In this document: piece by piece, positions 23,051 to 33,978 of the stretch
Numbering within the stretch: position 1 is the first letter of the stretch
How the letters are laid out: each line of letters opens with the position of its first letter
DNA from: Galeopsis tetrahit
Taxonomy: Eukaryota; Streptophyta; Magnoliopsida; Lamiales; Lamiaceae
Length of the DNA: 64,000 nucleotides
Reading direction: 5' to 3'
Assembly (NCBI GenBank): GCA_963675135.1
Contig: OY776119.1
Span: 38,067,198 to 38,131,197, forward strand
Notes under the pieces: model-generated
The model's database searches: none
Told to the model about the DNA's origin: nothing
Seen by the model: the letters and a program-made list of their open reading frames with translations, nothing else
Translations under genes and position numbers: made by a program

Positions 23051-23775
23051 TGTTGTATGCACTAAATTCGGGTTGACTCGGATGTGGACTGTGTTTAGCA
23101 CGATACAAACATATATAATTAAACGGGGGTTATTACGTGTTTATATGGATTAATATAATGATTTATGATGATCTTGATGAAGAACAAAGAAGAACACCAA
23201 AAGTAGCTTCTTAGAGAAGCTAAAACTTTGAGCTTGGGAGTGTTTATTGCTTTAGGTTGGGGTGATTGTGTGAAAATTCTAACTTGTGTTACAAATGAGC
23301 CCAAATGGGCATTATATACTGTTTTTCAGGGGCTGCCCGCCCTTTACACGTGGAGCCTCCAGACTGGACCTTCATTCTGCCCGAAAAGGCGATTTGATGG
23401 CGCATTTAATGCTAAACCGCCTTAGGTGCTCGTCCTCGCCGAGATGCCGAGGAGCTGGGCCATGGTGGTCGCCGGAGGACCTTCGAGGAGTGTGGTCGCC
23501 ACGCCCCATGATGTCTCCCAAGACTTCAATACTAAAACTTCTCTTAACTAAGAATAGGCACGTGCTCGCCACACATTTGGGCGAGCAGCTAACTAAGACA
23601 GGTGCTCGCCAACATCTTTGGACGAGCACTTAAATATATTAAATACATTAAATCTATTACATTTTCTTGGTCTTGTTGACTAGTCGTCGCACGACTTTGT
23701 TGACTGGTCCTCGCCACGTAAGATGGTGACTAGGATTGACTTGTCAAAGATTGACCTCTTTGACTAGGTATAACA
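23051..23775 (-). repeat. 5' LTR of the Tat element
   Basis: On the plus strand it runs from TGTTGTATGC to GGTATAACA (725 bp), with TGTT/AACA ends. The U3 part (23775 to about 23285) is duplicated in the truncated 3' LTR. The R-U5 part (23051-23290) also resembles 47611-47870, an LTR of a related element. GTGCTCGCC and GGCGAGCA words are repeated in U3. Confidence 0.85.
23311..23318 (-). promoter_or_regulatory. TATA box of the Tat LTR
   Basis: The minus strand reads TATATAAT here, which predicts transcription of gag-pol from about 23285. The identical box is kept in the 3' LTR at 12423-12430. Confidence 0.55.
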
Positions 23776-24045
23776 ATGTCCAAGGCCCATCGGCCTTGAC
23801 ATGATCCAGTGGAAATAATTAAGTCAATCGGTGACTTTTTTTGTAATGTATTTCCCCTCAATAAAATGTGGTAGCTTTTTCTTGTTTCTTTACTAGTAAT
23901 TTATCAACAACGAATGAACGTACACCTCAAGAATTGCAATCTTGGATAATTAATTAAAGCTTCATCAAAAGCTCTGACAATTGAAAAACTCCCTAATACT
24001 ATAAATGTATTTCAGACAAAGAGACACACACAAAGGAAATAAATA
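23776..24045 (+). pseudogene. 3' UTR and flank of a lost 2S albumin paralogue
   Basis: This stretch aligns by eye with 47289-47560, the sequence after the stop of the 2S albumin. Shared blocks include GGCCCATCGGCC, TTTTTTGTAATGTATTTCC, GAATTGCAATCTTGG, GGCTTCATCA and AATTGAAAAACTCCCT. It contains an AATAAA polyadenylation signal near 23862. The coding part is not present: the Tat LTR ends at 23775, and nothing like the gene stands left of the Tat element. So this is the tail of a second albumin locus whose body was deleted or displaced. Confidence 0.75.
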
Positions 24046-24573
24046 GTATCACAACACCATTGTACTGGCCACTGGGTGACTGCAAAAACTTGCTGATATG
24101 ATTCACAACAGCATAAGAGAGATCTGGTCAGGTGATAGTGAGATGCTACAAGGCTCCAACCAGAGATCGATGAAGTGTGGGGTCTTTAAATTCCAAACCA
24201 GCGCTAACGAGAGATTCACTTGCAACAACAGGTGTAGAGACCGACTTTGATTCCAATAATTAAGCTCGAGCAAGGATATCTTGCCTCTTGGGCATATTTC
24301 ACCTGACTCAAGAACAAGCCGTCAAGACAATGAGCTGAGCCACCTTAAGACCAAGAAAGTAGTTAAGACGACCCGAGTCCTTCACGGCAAACTCCTTGTG
24401 GACACGAGCAATGAAGAGCCGAAGAGAGTTAGAGTCATTTACGGTAATAATTATGTCATCCACATATAAAAGCAAGTAAATATTGACATTGTTGCGGTTG
24501 TAATAAAAGAGTGCGGTATCGGCACAACAATGTAGAAACCCAAAACTTATCAAAACTGTGCTTAAACAGGTTA
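24046..24573 (-). pseudogene. Copia RT remnant, part left of the CACTA
   Basis: Minus-strand translation gives, from right to left, ISFGFLHCCADTALFYY, LLLYVDDIIITVND (the copia YVDD catalytic box), KEFAVKDSGRLNYFLGLKVA and TRPDLSYAV-like sequence near 24110. Its left end joins the albumin 3' flank near 24046, and the same join is seen at 47560. The right end is cut at about 24574 inside the RT palm by the CACTA element, and the missing part resumes at 34485. Confidence 0.75.
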
Positions 24574-24589
24574 GGTGTCATAGGGACGG

Positions 24590-24870
24590 ACAAATGCCGA
24601 CGGATTATAGTCCGTCGGCATTTCCGACGGATATGTTGACGGAATGCCGACGGATTGGAAAGTCAACATCAATGCTGACGGATTTCCGTTCCGTCAGCAT
24701 TTACCGAGGGAAAATGCTGACGGATGTTTTGAAATATGTATGCCGACGGATAATCCGTCGGCATCTGACCCATTGAATCTGCACCGCCTCGTTTTCCAAA
24801 AAGGTAACGGTTACCATTAATAGTGGGCGGTTACCGAGGGAAATGCCGACGGAATATCCGTCGGTATTTG
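24590..24870. repeat. CACTA subterminal repeat cluster A
   Basis: At least eight copies of (G/T)GCCGACGGA or GCTGACGGA and their inverse, several as close palindromes such as GCCGACGGA then TCCGTCGGC at 24596-24620. In CACTA elements such subterminal repeats are binding sites of the TnpA-type protein. Confidence 0.8.
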
Positions 24871-24880
24871 TTTTTTTTTT

Positions 24881-24890
24881 TATATATAAG
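24881..24890 (+). promoter_or_regulatory. TATA box before the TnpA-like gene
   Basis: TATATATAAG follows directly after cluster A. Transcription would start near 24915, leading into a leader exon with a donor (G|GTACGT) at 25016. Confidence 0.5.
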
Positions 24891-24914
24891 GGCCTGATGA
24901 TCAGAATGCGTTTG

Positions 24915-27663
24915 GCAAAAAAAAAAAAAAGGGAGTGCGTGAGCGAGGATTCGGTGGGGAAGACGAAGACGAGGACGAGGCTATTGAAGCAAATTTCTCC
25001 GATTACGTTGATACGGTACGTTTTCTTAATTAGTTCTATTACTTAGTTTTAATACTTATATATGTTTATGCATGAATATATGTAAATATGAATAATTTAA
25101 TGTTGATTTGAATGTTATATTGATTTAGTTAGTTGTTAAAATATTATGATCATGTTAGTACGTATGTTAGTTAATTTAATTTGTTGATTAAGAATAATTT
25201 TGATTGAGTAGTTTTTTAAGGTTAATTAATTAATTAATTGTTATATGTATACATTAATTAATTGTTATATAGTTAATTACTAGTTTAATTTAATGGTGTA
25301 ATTTTGATATAGAATATTTTTAATGTAGGTAGTGCATGTTTCAATCAATTGTTTAAATTAGTTTAGATATAGTGGTTCGACCGTTGGATCACGTTGTAAT
25401 TAGGAATATGTTGATTAAATTAGGAATACGCTATATTAGTAAAAATTTTAAATTAGGAATATGTTCATTAAATTGATAATTATTGACCCAATTAGAAAAT
25501 TATTATTTTAATTAGTTTTAGGTTTGTTAATTTAGGAATATATATGTTCAATTTTTTATTATTGATTAAGTTAGGTAGAAAAATAATAATTAGAAAAATA
25601 ATAATTAAATTAGGTTATTGTTGATTAAATTAGGAATATGTTGATTAATTAAATTAGGAATATGCTATATTAGTAAAAAAATTAAATTAGGAATATGTTC
25701 ATTAAATTGATAATTAGAAAACTCCAATTAGAAAAGTATTATTTTAATTATGTTTAGATTTGTTAATTTAGGTATATGTTAATTTAGAAATATTTTTAAT
25801 GTAGGTGATGCATGTTTCAATCAATTGTTTAAATTATTAGTTAATTATATGGTTCGACGGTGGTATCACGTTGTAATTAGGTTATATATATATTGTTTTG
25901 ATTTAAATTAGGAATATGTTGATTAAATTAGTAATTGATTAAATTAATTAGGAATATGCTATATTAGTAAAAAATTTAAATTAGCAATATGTTCATTAAA
26001 TTAATAATTAGTAAAATTATGTATTTTTTATTGATTGAAACAGATGAGTGAACAAGTACCGAATCAGGGTTCTGGTTCACGTAGGTCGTCATTTTTGTCA
26101 CGTCGTTCAAGGAGGTCTCGGGATGAATCAGTACCTGTGATGGCTCCTCCTCCTGTGGTCGTGTCGCCGCTGCCGCCGACTACGATGTCGGTTGGTTCGT
26201 CATCCTTTTCTCGTCAGCATCTTGTTCGAGACTAAAGGCAACTCGTTGACATCGTTTCAGGAAGGTAAGTCAATAATTCTAATGTTTAACAGTATTCAAT
26301 AACGATTAACTTTATTTATTTATTTATTTATAATGTGTTAGTTTATAAATTTGTTAATAATTTTACAGGTTGGTGCCCGGTAATGAGGTGTTCAGGATAT
26401 GCACACAAGCCTTTAAGACGTGTAAGATTTCTAAGGGTGCTATCACTTGGTTGACGGTGCCACAATCTAAAAAGGATGAATATTTCGAGGAGTTCCAGGT
26501 ATATAATTACAATAATTCAAGTTTATTAAATAACTAATTATTCATATTATTTGATAAATATGTTGAATATTTGTATAGAAAAAGGCCCGTTGGGATACGA
26601 CGATCTACTCGGACGACGCTATTTACGATAAGTGGTACGGTGTTTGTTCTACTCGGTACACGAACATGATGTACGACTGGAGAACGGCCTGGCGTGATAA
26701 TGACTTAAATCTTGTTCTGGGGGTAGAGGATGGTGTTGACCTGTGGGAGTCGTTGGTTGATAAGTGGTTGGACCCGGCTTACCAAGAGAAGTGTGACAAA
26801 GCTCGGGCCAACCGCAGAACCGACGTTGGAGGCGGGATGGCAGTGCATCGGGGGGGAGCTCGGTCCGTCCTCGAGCAATCACTTGCTCTCGTAAGTTTTC
26901 ATTAATTTTTAAAAATTAAATAATTATAGTTAATTATTTTATATTAGTTATCTAAATTAATTTGTATATGTTTATTTGATACGTAATAGGAGCGGGAGAC
27001 TGGACGTCCACACACCCACTTGTATCGAATGAGTCTTCTTCATCCGTTTAATGCCGATACACAGACGTCCACCTACGGGCGCACTACTGACCTCCACGTA
27101 AGTTTAATTAAATTTATGTATTAATTACATTATATATATATAGATAATTAAATTAATTTTAATTTTTTAATTATGTAGTTGAGCGTCCGACAGAGGATTG
27201 AAGAGGCCGAGACGCAAGCCGCCACGACTACTGCTGAATCCGGAAGCAGCGGCACCCCTCCGGTTGTTGACGTGGACCAGCTTACATTGACGTTGCCCCG
27301 ACCTCCAAGGGAAGGGTCCTTGGCCTTGGTGGGATGAGCAACGCCGTGAGGACACCAAGTGGTCGGTCGGCCCGGAGTGCATCGCAGCCGTCCGTATCCT
27401 CCACTGTCGTCCCGGATCCGAACGTCATGGCAACGTTCGAGAACTACTTCCGCCTCTGGAGTGCCAATGCGGGTCGGACGTTGGGGATGTCTACTGAGCA
27501 GATCGAGGCCATCTATCAACAGACGATGGGGCAAGCACCGCCAGCTCCAGCTCCAGATCAAGCTGCAGGTCAAGATGCAGGTCAGACCGACGGTGACGAC
27601 GTCAACTTGAATGACGATGTGGACCGATTTTTTAGCAACTATCCTGGCAACTATCCTGGTTGA
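24915..27663 (+). pseudogene. CACTA TnpA-like gene (Transposase_24 family)
   Basis: A leader exon (about 24915-25015) is followed by a 1-kb AT-rich intron ending ACAG at 26043. Coding exons can be read at 26044-26264, 26369-26498, 26579-26890, 26990-27097 and 27179-27663 with good GT-AG borders. The middle exons (WRTAWRDNDLN, VDKWLDPAYQEKCDKARANRR, THLYRMSLLHPFN) fit the plant transposase Ptta/En/Spm domain, which binds subterminal repeats. TAA at 26233 truncates the first coding exon, and a frameshift near 27330 separates the domain from the Gln/Ala/Asp-rich C-terminus. So it is probably inactive. Confidence 0.7.
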
Positions 27664-27981
27664 ACAATTTAATTTTGTGTTGAACTAATTTATTTTTCTG
27701 TTGAACTTATTTAATTTTCTGTTGAACTTATTTACTTTTCTGTTGAACTTATTTATCTTTATGTATATATTTATCTTTATGTTGAAATATATGTTGAACT
27801 ATATATTGCAGTTTATTTGTGTAGTTTATTGGTGTATATATGAAAATAGGGTGCATTCATTTGTTTCATTGAGTACAAAATAATCTCATTTAGAGTGCAT
27901 TCTAGATAGATTTAAACCACTTGAAGGTGGAAGTGAATTTTAGTACAAAATAGCCTCATATAGAGTGCATTATACATATAT
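27664..27981 (+). other. 3' region of the TnpA-like gene with short tandem repeats
   Basis: Four copies of a ~25-bp unit (TTGAACTTATTTAnTTTTCTG) at 27679-27770, then AT-rich sequence up to the stop of the oppositely oriented GRF ORF. Another repeated pair (GTACAAAATA with CTCAT and TAGAGTGCATT) lies at 27875-27970. Confidence 0.55.
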
Positions 27982-28380
27982 TTAACCAAACCACTTGAAG
28001 GTGGTAGATGCAACCATGACAACTAGCACAATCAAAATAATTTTGTTCACTTTGATTAAATCCTTGATTTCTTCAGCCAAATTCTTGATCTTTGTAACCA
28101 ATTTCTTCATCTCTTGAGTCATTTTCTTCATGTCTTCAGTTTCTTGGTCACTTTGATTAGATCCTTGATTCTTGTCAACACCACAGTTTTCTAGAGTATC
28201 AGCCCATACAAAGAAACCACATCCACCACCATCACTTAGGGAGTCAGGACAATTATGAAATATCCTCCCTTTACTTCTAGGTTGTTTAAAAGCATATGTA
28301 CGACATGCCTTTCCACAATAACAAACAAGGCCTTGCTGAAATCGAATAGAAGATGAAGAAGACATTATATTTCTTTGCAA
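27982..28380 (-). CDS. GRF-type zinc finger protein with C-terminal membrane segment
   Basis: An uninterrupted 132-residue ORF on the minus strand. After a Ser-rich start comes a GRF zinc finger: CYCGKACRTYAFKQ, GRIFHNCP, then GGCGFFVWAD, with the Cys residues and the aromatic 'FFVW' block in place. A Gln/Asp/Glu linker and a heptad-like Lys/Glu/Met region (KKMTQEMKKLVTKIKNLAEE) follow, and the C-terminus is a hydrophobic segment (IILIVLVVMVASTTF). GRF fingers bind single-stranded nucleic acid in other proteins; the role here is unknown. It lies inside the CACTA and diverges from TNP2. It has no stop or shift, unlike both transposase genes. The ATG at 28365 is an alternative start. Confidence 0.7.
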   Translation of the reverse strand: MQRNIMSSSSSIRFQQGLVCYCGKACRTYAFKQPRSKGRIFHNCPDSLSDGGGCGFFVWADTLENCGVDKNQGSNQSDQETEDMKKMTQEMKKLVTKIKNLAEEIKDLIKVNKIILIVLVVMVASTTFKWFG

Positions 28381-28470
28381 AATAGAAAAAATTGAATATG
28401 GTGTGTGTGAGCTTTGTGTTGCTATATATACAAAAAATTGAATTAATTAATAAAAAAAAAAAAAAAACCC

Positions 28471-28725
28471 GCCCAATGCCGACGGAATATGTTTTCCGTC
28501 GGAATTCGAAATTTGATAAATGCCGACGGATATTCCGTCGGCATTTACCTTTACTGACGGCAATTTGGGCGGGTGAAATGCCGACGGAATTAACTTTCCG
28601 TCGGAATTCACCATTTGATAAATGCCGACGGATAATCCGTCGGCATTTATCTTGACCGACGGAAATTTGGGCGGTTGAAATGCCGACGGAAATATAAGTC
28701 CGTCGGCATTTCCGTCGGGAAATCC
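28471..28725. promoter_or_regulatory. CACTA repeat cluster B in a divergent promoter region
   Basis: GCCGACGGA palindromes in two tandem copies of a ~103-bp module (28473-28575 and 28576-28680), plus a third partial. The minus strand reads TGTATATATAGC near 28425, upstream of the GRF ORF. The plus strand has TATATATAAAA near 28877, upstream of the TNP2-like gene. The cluster therefore stands between two divergent TATA boxes. Confidence 0.65.
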
Positions 28726-28990
28726 CTAAAACTTACCACTACCTAATTTTTTTTCCACTTCACTTTCGTATTGCAAATTTACACCAAAACTTTCTACTGC
28801 CTAATTTTTTATGCTCATGCTCGGGTATTCATAAACATCAAATTACGGTACATTTTGTACCATTTTTTATTTACTGTATATATAAAATTCAATATAATGT
28901 AATTACATGTTTTATATATATCATAAGTTTTGTGTGAATTTATTATAAGTTTAGTTTAGTAATGTGTTGCTCCACTTAAATGTTTAGCAG

Positions 28991-31900
28991 ATGGATTTGC
29001 CTGACCGTCGTTGGATGTATTGTACTCCTAGAATGATTAGAGGAAATGTGAATGTGGAATTTTATAAAGAACTCGTGTTATTTGTTGAATTTGCAAAAAG
29101 TCAGCCACATTACATGAGTGGAAATTGCATTAGGTGTCCGTGTAATGCTAAGAAATGTCAGAATAAGCAATATAAAGAGATTGATGAGGTCCTAGTACAT
29201 ATTGTGAAGAATGGTTTCGTTGATAATTATTATAATTGGACTAGTCATGGCGAAACACGTTGGCCTTATAGATTTGATGAAGTGTTTTACTATTACACTG
29301 TTGGAATCTATCAACAAGAAGCAAATTTCGATCATGTTGGCACTAGTAACGAGGTAGAACAACGGTTTAGGGACGAAGAACAACAGTTTGGGGACGAAGA
29401 ACAACAGTTTGGGGACGAAGAACCGAATATGTATCAAACAATGATCAGGGAAGCTGGTTTTTCAAACATGGAAGAGGAGCCGACGAATGAGGCATTTCGG
29501 TTTTATGAGATGCTCAAATTAGTCGAAGAAGATTTATATCCGGGTTGTGAATCTCACTCACAGTTGTCATTTAATGCACGACTCATGAACATTAAGACCG
29601 AGAACAAGCTTTCTAACAGGGCATATGAGCAAGTGACACAGTTATGCAGTGAAATTTGTCCTCAAAATAATAAGGTGCCTACGACGTTTCATCAAAGCAA
29701 ACAAATGTTGAAGAATGTTGGTTTGCCGGTTGAGAAGATTGATTGTTGTGTGAATGGTTGCATGTTATATTGGGGTGACGAAGATAGCAGTCTGAATATG
29801 TGTAGATTGTGTGGCCATCCCCGGTACAAAGAGGCACGTCGGAAGGGACCTGGTGGTCAATCGAAGAAGACAAAGAAGAAAGTGCCATATAAGAAGATGT
29901 ACTACCTTCCTATCATTCCCCGTTTGATGAGATTATATCAATCAAGTGCCACTGCACAACACATGACGTGGCATGCTACAGATTCCTCTTCGGCTGAGTC
30001 GAGGGAGATGCGACATCCGGCAGACTCAGAGGCCTGGAAACATCTTGACAACGTGTTTCCAGATTTTGGTTGTGAACCGAGGAATGTGAGATTAGGTTTG
30101 TGTACTGATGGTTTTGCACCGTTTGGGATGCATGGGAAGCAGTATTCTTTGTGGCCGGTGATACTGACTCCATATAATCTTCCTCCGTGGATGTGCATGA
30201 AACCTCAAACAATGTTTCTGACTGTATTGGTGTCTGGACCAACGAATCCAAAGGACAAACTGGATGTTTATCTCCAACCTCTTATAAAAGACTTGATCTT
30301 CTTATGGGAGAATGGAGTCCAAACATACGATGTTTTTAGAAAGCATAACTTCACGATGCGTGCTGCTCTTTTATGGACCATTAGCGACTTTCCTGCATAT
30401 GGTATGTTGTCCGGGTGGAGTACGGCCGGAAAGAAAGCATGTCCGTATTGTATGGAGAATTCTGAAGCTTTCAGTCTCCCGGTGAGTAGAAAAGTTTCAT
30501 GGTTCGATAATCACCGTAGGTTCTTACCTCAAGGTCACCCGTTTCGAAGAAATAAGAAGAACTTCGTAAAGAACAGAGCAGTCACAAACAATCGACCTCC
30601 ACTTCGAGATGGTATTTTATACATTTATTTAATGATCGAGTACTAAACGTATATTTATCTATTGCTTTTAGTGTCACTTATAATTTACTCCCCGTACAGG
30701 ACGTAGGTTGTTATATGAGGTTCAATGGACGGGGTTGAAAAAAAGTACTGAGGAAAATGCAGCAGAACACAACATAGGAATTGAGGGTGGTTGGAACAAA
30801 AGGAGTATTTTTTGGGACTTACCATACTGGAGTTCACTATTGATACGACACAATTTGGATGTGATGCACATTGAAAAGAATGTGTTTGACAATGTGTTCC
30901 ACACAATCATGAACACGGAAGGCAAGACGAAAGACACTCCAAAGTCTCGGGAGGATTTGGACACTCTTTGTCGCCGTCCAGAGTTGAAAAAGGATGAGCG
31001 TACAGGTAAATTTCCAAAGGCTAGCTACACACTGGATAAGCCACAAAAACAAAGATTGTGTAGGTGGATAAAGGAGTTGAACTTTTCGGACGGCTACGTG
31101 TCGAACTTGAGTCGATGCGTAGACACAACAACGGGTAAGGTTGCAAGGATGAAGAGTCATGATTGTCATGTATTTATGCAACGCTTGATACCGATTGCGT
31201 TCCGAGAACTTCTTCCTCTCAATGTGTGGAGGGCTACAACGATCACGATCGATGATATGATTCGTTTAGATGAAGACATTCCAGTGATTTTGTGTAAGTT
31301 GGAACAAATTTTTCCACCTAGCTTTTTAAACTCGATGGAACACTTACCCGTTCACTTAGCGTATGAAGCGAGAATTTGTGGTCCGGTGCAATACAGGTGG
31401 ATGTACCCATTTTAAAGGTAAAATGTTACTTTTTTTATTTCATTACAATTACACATGCATTCGTATAAGTTTTATATATATATAGATATATATATATGTG
31501 TGTGTGTATATCAGGTATCTCCACAACTTGAAACGCAATGCTAAACAAAAGGCAAACGTTGAAGCATCGATTGTGAATGCTTATTTGAATGAAGAGGTTG
31601 ACATGTTTTGTTCTTATTACTTTGAAGACCACGTCAACACAAAGTTAAGAAGTGCTCCACGTAACTTCGGTGGTACATCCGTTGACGATATCAGTGAAGA
31701 GGTCGATTGAATGCTCTACATATTCAGGTCTAAGGCTAATGGACGGCCAATAGGAAAACCCACTGAACGATATTGGGAGACGAACTCGGAGGCGGAAATA
31801 GCACAAACGTATGTGTTATTGAATTGTGATGAAGTTCAGCCATACATTGAGTAAGTATTTCATATATAAATCGTCTATTTAAATACCACTTCATTTATGT

Positions 31901-32901
31901 CATTTAATATTAACCAAGTTGTTGAATGTTGTGAATTAGGATGTACACTCAAGAACTACGACGAGCAGAACCAAACATCTCAGATGCATATATAGATGCT
32001 CGTATTCAACGTGAATTTTCCCGATGGTTCGAACGTTATGTGAGTACCATTTAATTAATTATGTTTTACGTAAATAAATTAATATTTATTTTAATTAATT
32101 TTAAATTGAGTCGTATAGGGACGGGATAACGCTCTAGACAGTCGATTCTTACGAGATCTCAGCAAGGGACCACTACGTCGTGTAAAGACTTACAACGGTT
32201 ATATTGTGAAGGGCTACAGATTTCATACGTCTGGGTATGCATCGACAAAGGCAACTACCAACAGTGGCGTCTGCGTTAGCAGTGCGAATTACAATGCAGA
32301 TGCAAGTGATTACTTTGGGGTGTTACGGGAAGTCGTCGAAGTAGAATATCCAGGATATCCAACAAAGACTGTAGTGTTATTCAAGTGTCATTGGTTTGAT
32401 TCAGGCCATCTAGGAACAAGAATTCACCCGGAGTACAAGCTCGTTGATGTTAGTTCGAAAAGGACGTATGTTGGGGATGATCCATTTGTATTTGCCCATC
32501 AAGTATCTCAAGTATACTACTGCACAAATCCGGGAGCTCCACGTGGTTATGAATGGCACGCTGTTTGCAAAGTAAAGGCAAGGTCAATGGTAGAAGTCCC
32601 TAAAAAGGACAAAAATACTAAAGATGAATCTCCATTTCAAGCAGAACAAATAGAGACTCCAACTGAAGTCTTTACGGGAGATTTCAATCTTTCTGTACCC
32701 TTGACGGCTGCAAATCCCCAATTAATCGAAATTGAAGGTGAAGAGGAGGGGGATGAAGAAGAGGATGAAGAGGAGAATGAAGATGAGGATGAAGAGGAGA
32801 ATGAAGAAGATGAGGATGAGGAGGAGGATGAGGAAGATGATGAGGAGGAGGAGGAGGATAAGGACGAAGAGGAGGATGAAGACGATGAAGATGAAAATTA
32901 A
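28991..32901 (+). pseudogene. CACTA TNP2-like transposase, five exons, two nonsense codons
   Basis: Exons read at 28991-30611, 30700-31417, 31515-31850, 31940-32039 and 32119-32901, all with GT-AG borders that keep the frame. Exon 1 holds the transposase-associated domain (DLPDRRWMY, then CIRCPCNAKKC) and the TNP2 core (LGLCTDGFAPFG, WPVILTPYNLPPWMC). Exon 2 ends in the DUF4218 region (HLAYEARICGPVQYRWMYPF), exon 5 is DUF4216-like with a very acidic Glu/Asp tail. TAA at 31413 and TGA at 31708 interrupt it; the reading continues beyond both, so these are late point mutations. TNP2 is the catalytic transposase. A three-unit DEEQQFG repeat lies near 29370. Confidence 0.85.
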
Positions 32902-33148
32902 TTCAATTAATGTAATGTATTTATTTCTTATTTTATAAAAGTTAATTAATTATTTATCATTTAGGTACAAATTATAAAAATTAAATTTACTATAAATATA
33001 AGTCACAACCAATATATATATTAATATATGTGGAAGAAATGAATTAGTAGGTCTAGTATATAGTAGGGTTTAGGGTTTTGGTAATTTATTAGGTCTAGTA
33101 TATAGAAAAAATTGAATTATTTAAAAAAAAAAATAAAAAAAATCGCCA

Positions 33149-33338
33149 AAATGCTGACGGAATTAACTTTCCGTCGGTATTTACTTTTTGAAAAATACCG
33201 ACGGACGGATTATCCGTCGGTATTTACTTTTTGAAAAATACCGACGGATTATCCGTCGGTATTTACTTTTTGAAAAATACCGACGGAATATCCGTCGGTA
33301 TTTGTACATGCCGACGGAAAATAAACCCTTATATAAAA
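33149..33338 (+). promoter_or_regulatory. CACTA repeat cluster C followed by a TATA box
   Basis: Five or more CCGACGGA/TCCGTCGG palindromes at 33153-33320, then TATATAAAA at 33330-33338. The left border (GAAAAAATTGAATTATTT plus an A-run) resembles the border of cluster B near 28430, so the two clusters look like copies of one module. Confidence 0.65.
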
Positions 33339-33358
33339 CCTCAACCTAGGGTTTTCTT

Positions 33359-33750
33359 TCACTCTTTCCAAACTTTCCTCTTTACAATCCCTACTCCTCT
33401 TCTCCAACCAACTCTTCGGCGACAACTACCTCACCGGCCCTATTCCCGCCACCCTCGGCACTCTAACCAATCTTCCGCGCCGATTTCTCTCCACCGTGAA
33501 GCATGGCCGCCGCCCAATCTGTGCTCCTCCGGCGTTTTAATAAGTTGGCCGACTCCGACTCCGACGTAAGTGATTTTGAGTTTAGATTGAAAAATTTTGA
33601 ACTTCAACATCGATTTTTTTTTAATTGTTTGGTTGTTTCCTTGAAGTAGACGAAGTCGCCGCCCTTCGCCGGAGACTGGAAGAAGACGAAGCCACCGTCA
33701 GTTTCTGGAATTACGTATTAGATGATGATGATAATGATCAAGTAAGCTAC
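33359..33750 (+). pseudogene. Captured LRR fragment in a small spliced unit
   Basis: About 30 bp after the TATA box, one plus frame reads NQLFGDNYLTGPIPATLGTL, a plant leucine-rich repeat as in receptor kinases (33392-33475). An ATG at 33503 opens a second frame (MAAAQSVLLRRFNKLADSD) that reaches a strong donor GTAAGT at 33566; an acceptor lies near 33649 and another GTAAGC donor near 33741. The unit is short, ends in the CACTA right arm, and is most likely a host gene piece picked up by the transposon. No complete protein can be proposed. Confidence 0.5.
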
Positions 33751-33978
33751 TAATTAATTTGATTTGTTAAAAACAATGCCAATTTCTTCACATTCCCAAC
33801 ATAATATTTCATGTAATATTATTGTTTCATTACATAATATTTTAATTTTTACATAATGAAATTTTTTACGAAATTTCTTCACATTCCCAACCTCTCGGAA
33901 AATGTAATTCTGGTCGGAAAATGAAATTCTGGTCGGGGTCTCCCCGGCCACGCATATTTTTTTTATTAATATTTTGTT
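33751..33978. other. AT-rich spacer in the CACTA right arm
   Basis: No gene seen. It contains a direct repeat of AATTTCTTCACATTCCCAA (33780 and 33882). Confidence 0.4.

Larger units (their letters stand above)
12408..23775 (-). mobile_element. Tat-lineage Ty3/gypsy retrotransposon with antisense ORF
   Basis: Read on the minus strand: 5' LTR (23775-23051), primer site, gag-protease ORF, pol with RT, RNase H and integrase in that order (Ty3/gypsy), then 4.1 kb of extra sequence and a 3' LTR. The extra part holds a plus-strand (antisense) transcription unit, a known trait of Tat-lineage elements such as Retand. The LTR copies differ at about five sites over 480 bp, pointing to a recent insertion. 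No matching 5-bp target duplication is seen (AGAAG left, ATGTC right), and the 3' LTR is truncated, so the left border was rearranged. Pol carries one in-frame stop and one single-base frameshift. Confidence 0.85.

Noticed and set aside
24590..24870. Regularly spaced palindromic repeats resembling a CRISPR array
   Set aside because: Spacing is irregular, repeats occur in both orientations, and the context is a plant CACTA transposon.
32732..32938. A Lys/Arg/Met-rich ORF overlapping the end of the TNP2 gene
   Set aside because: It is the shifted frame of the Glu/Asp-coding tail of the TNP2-like gene.
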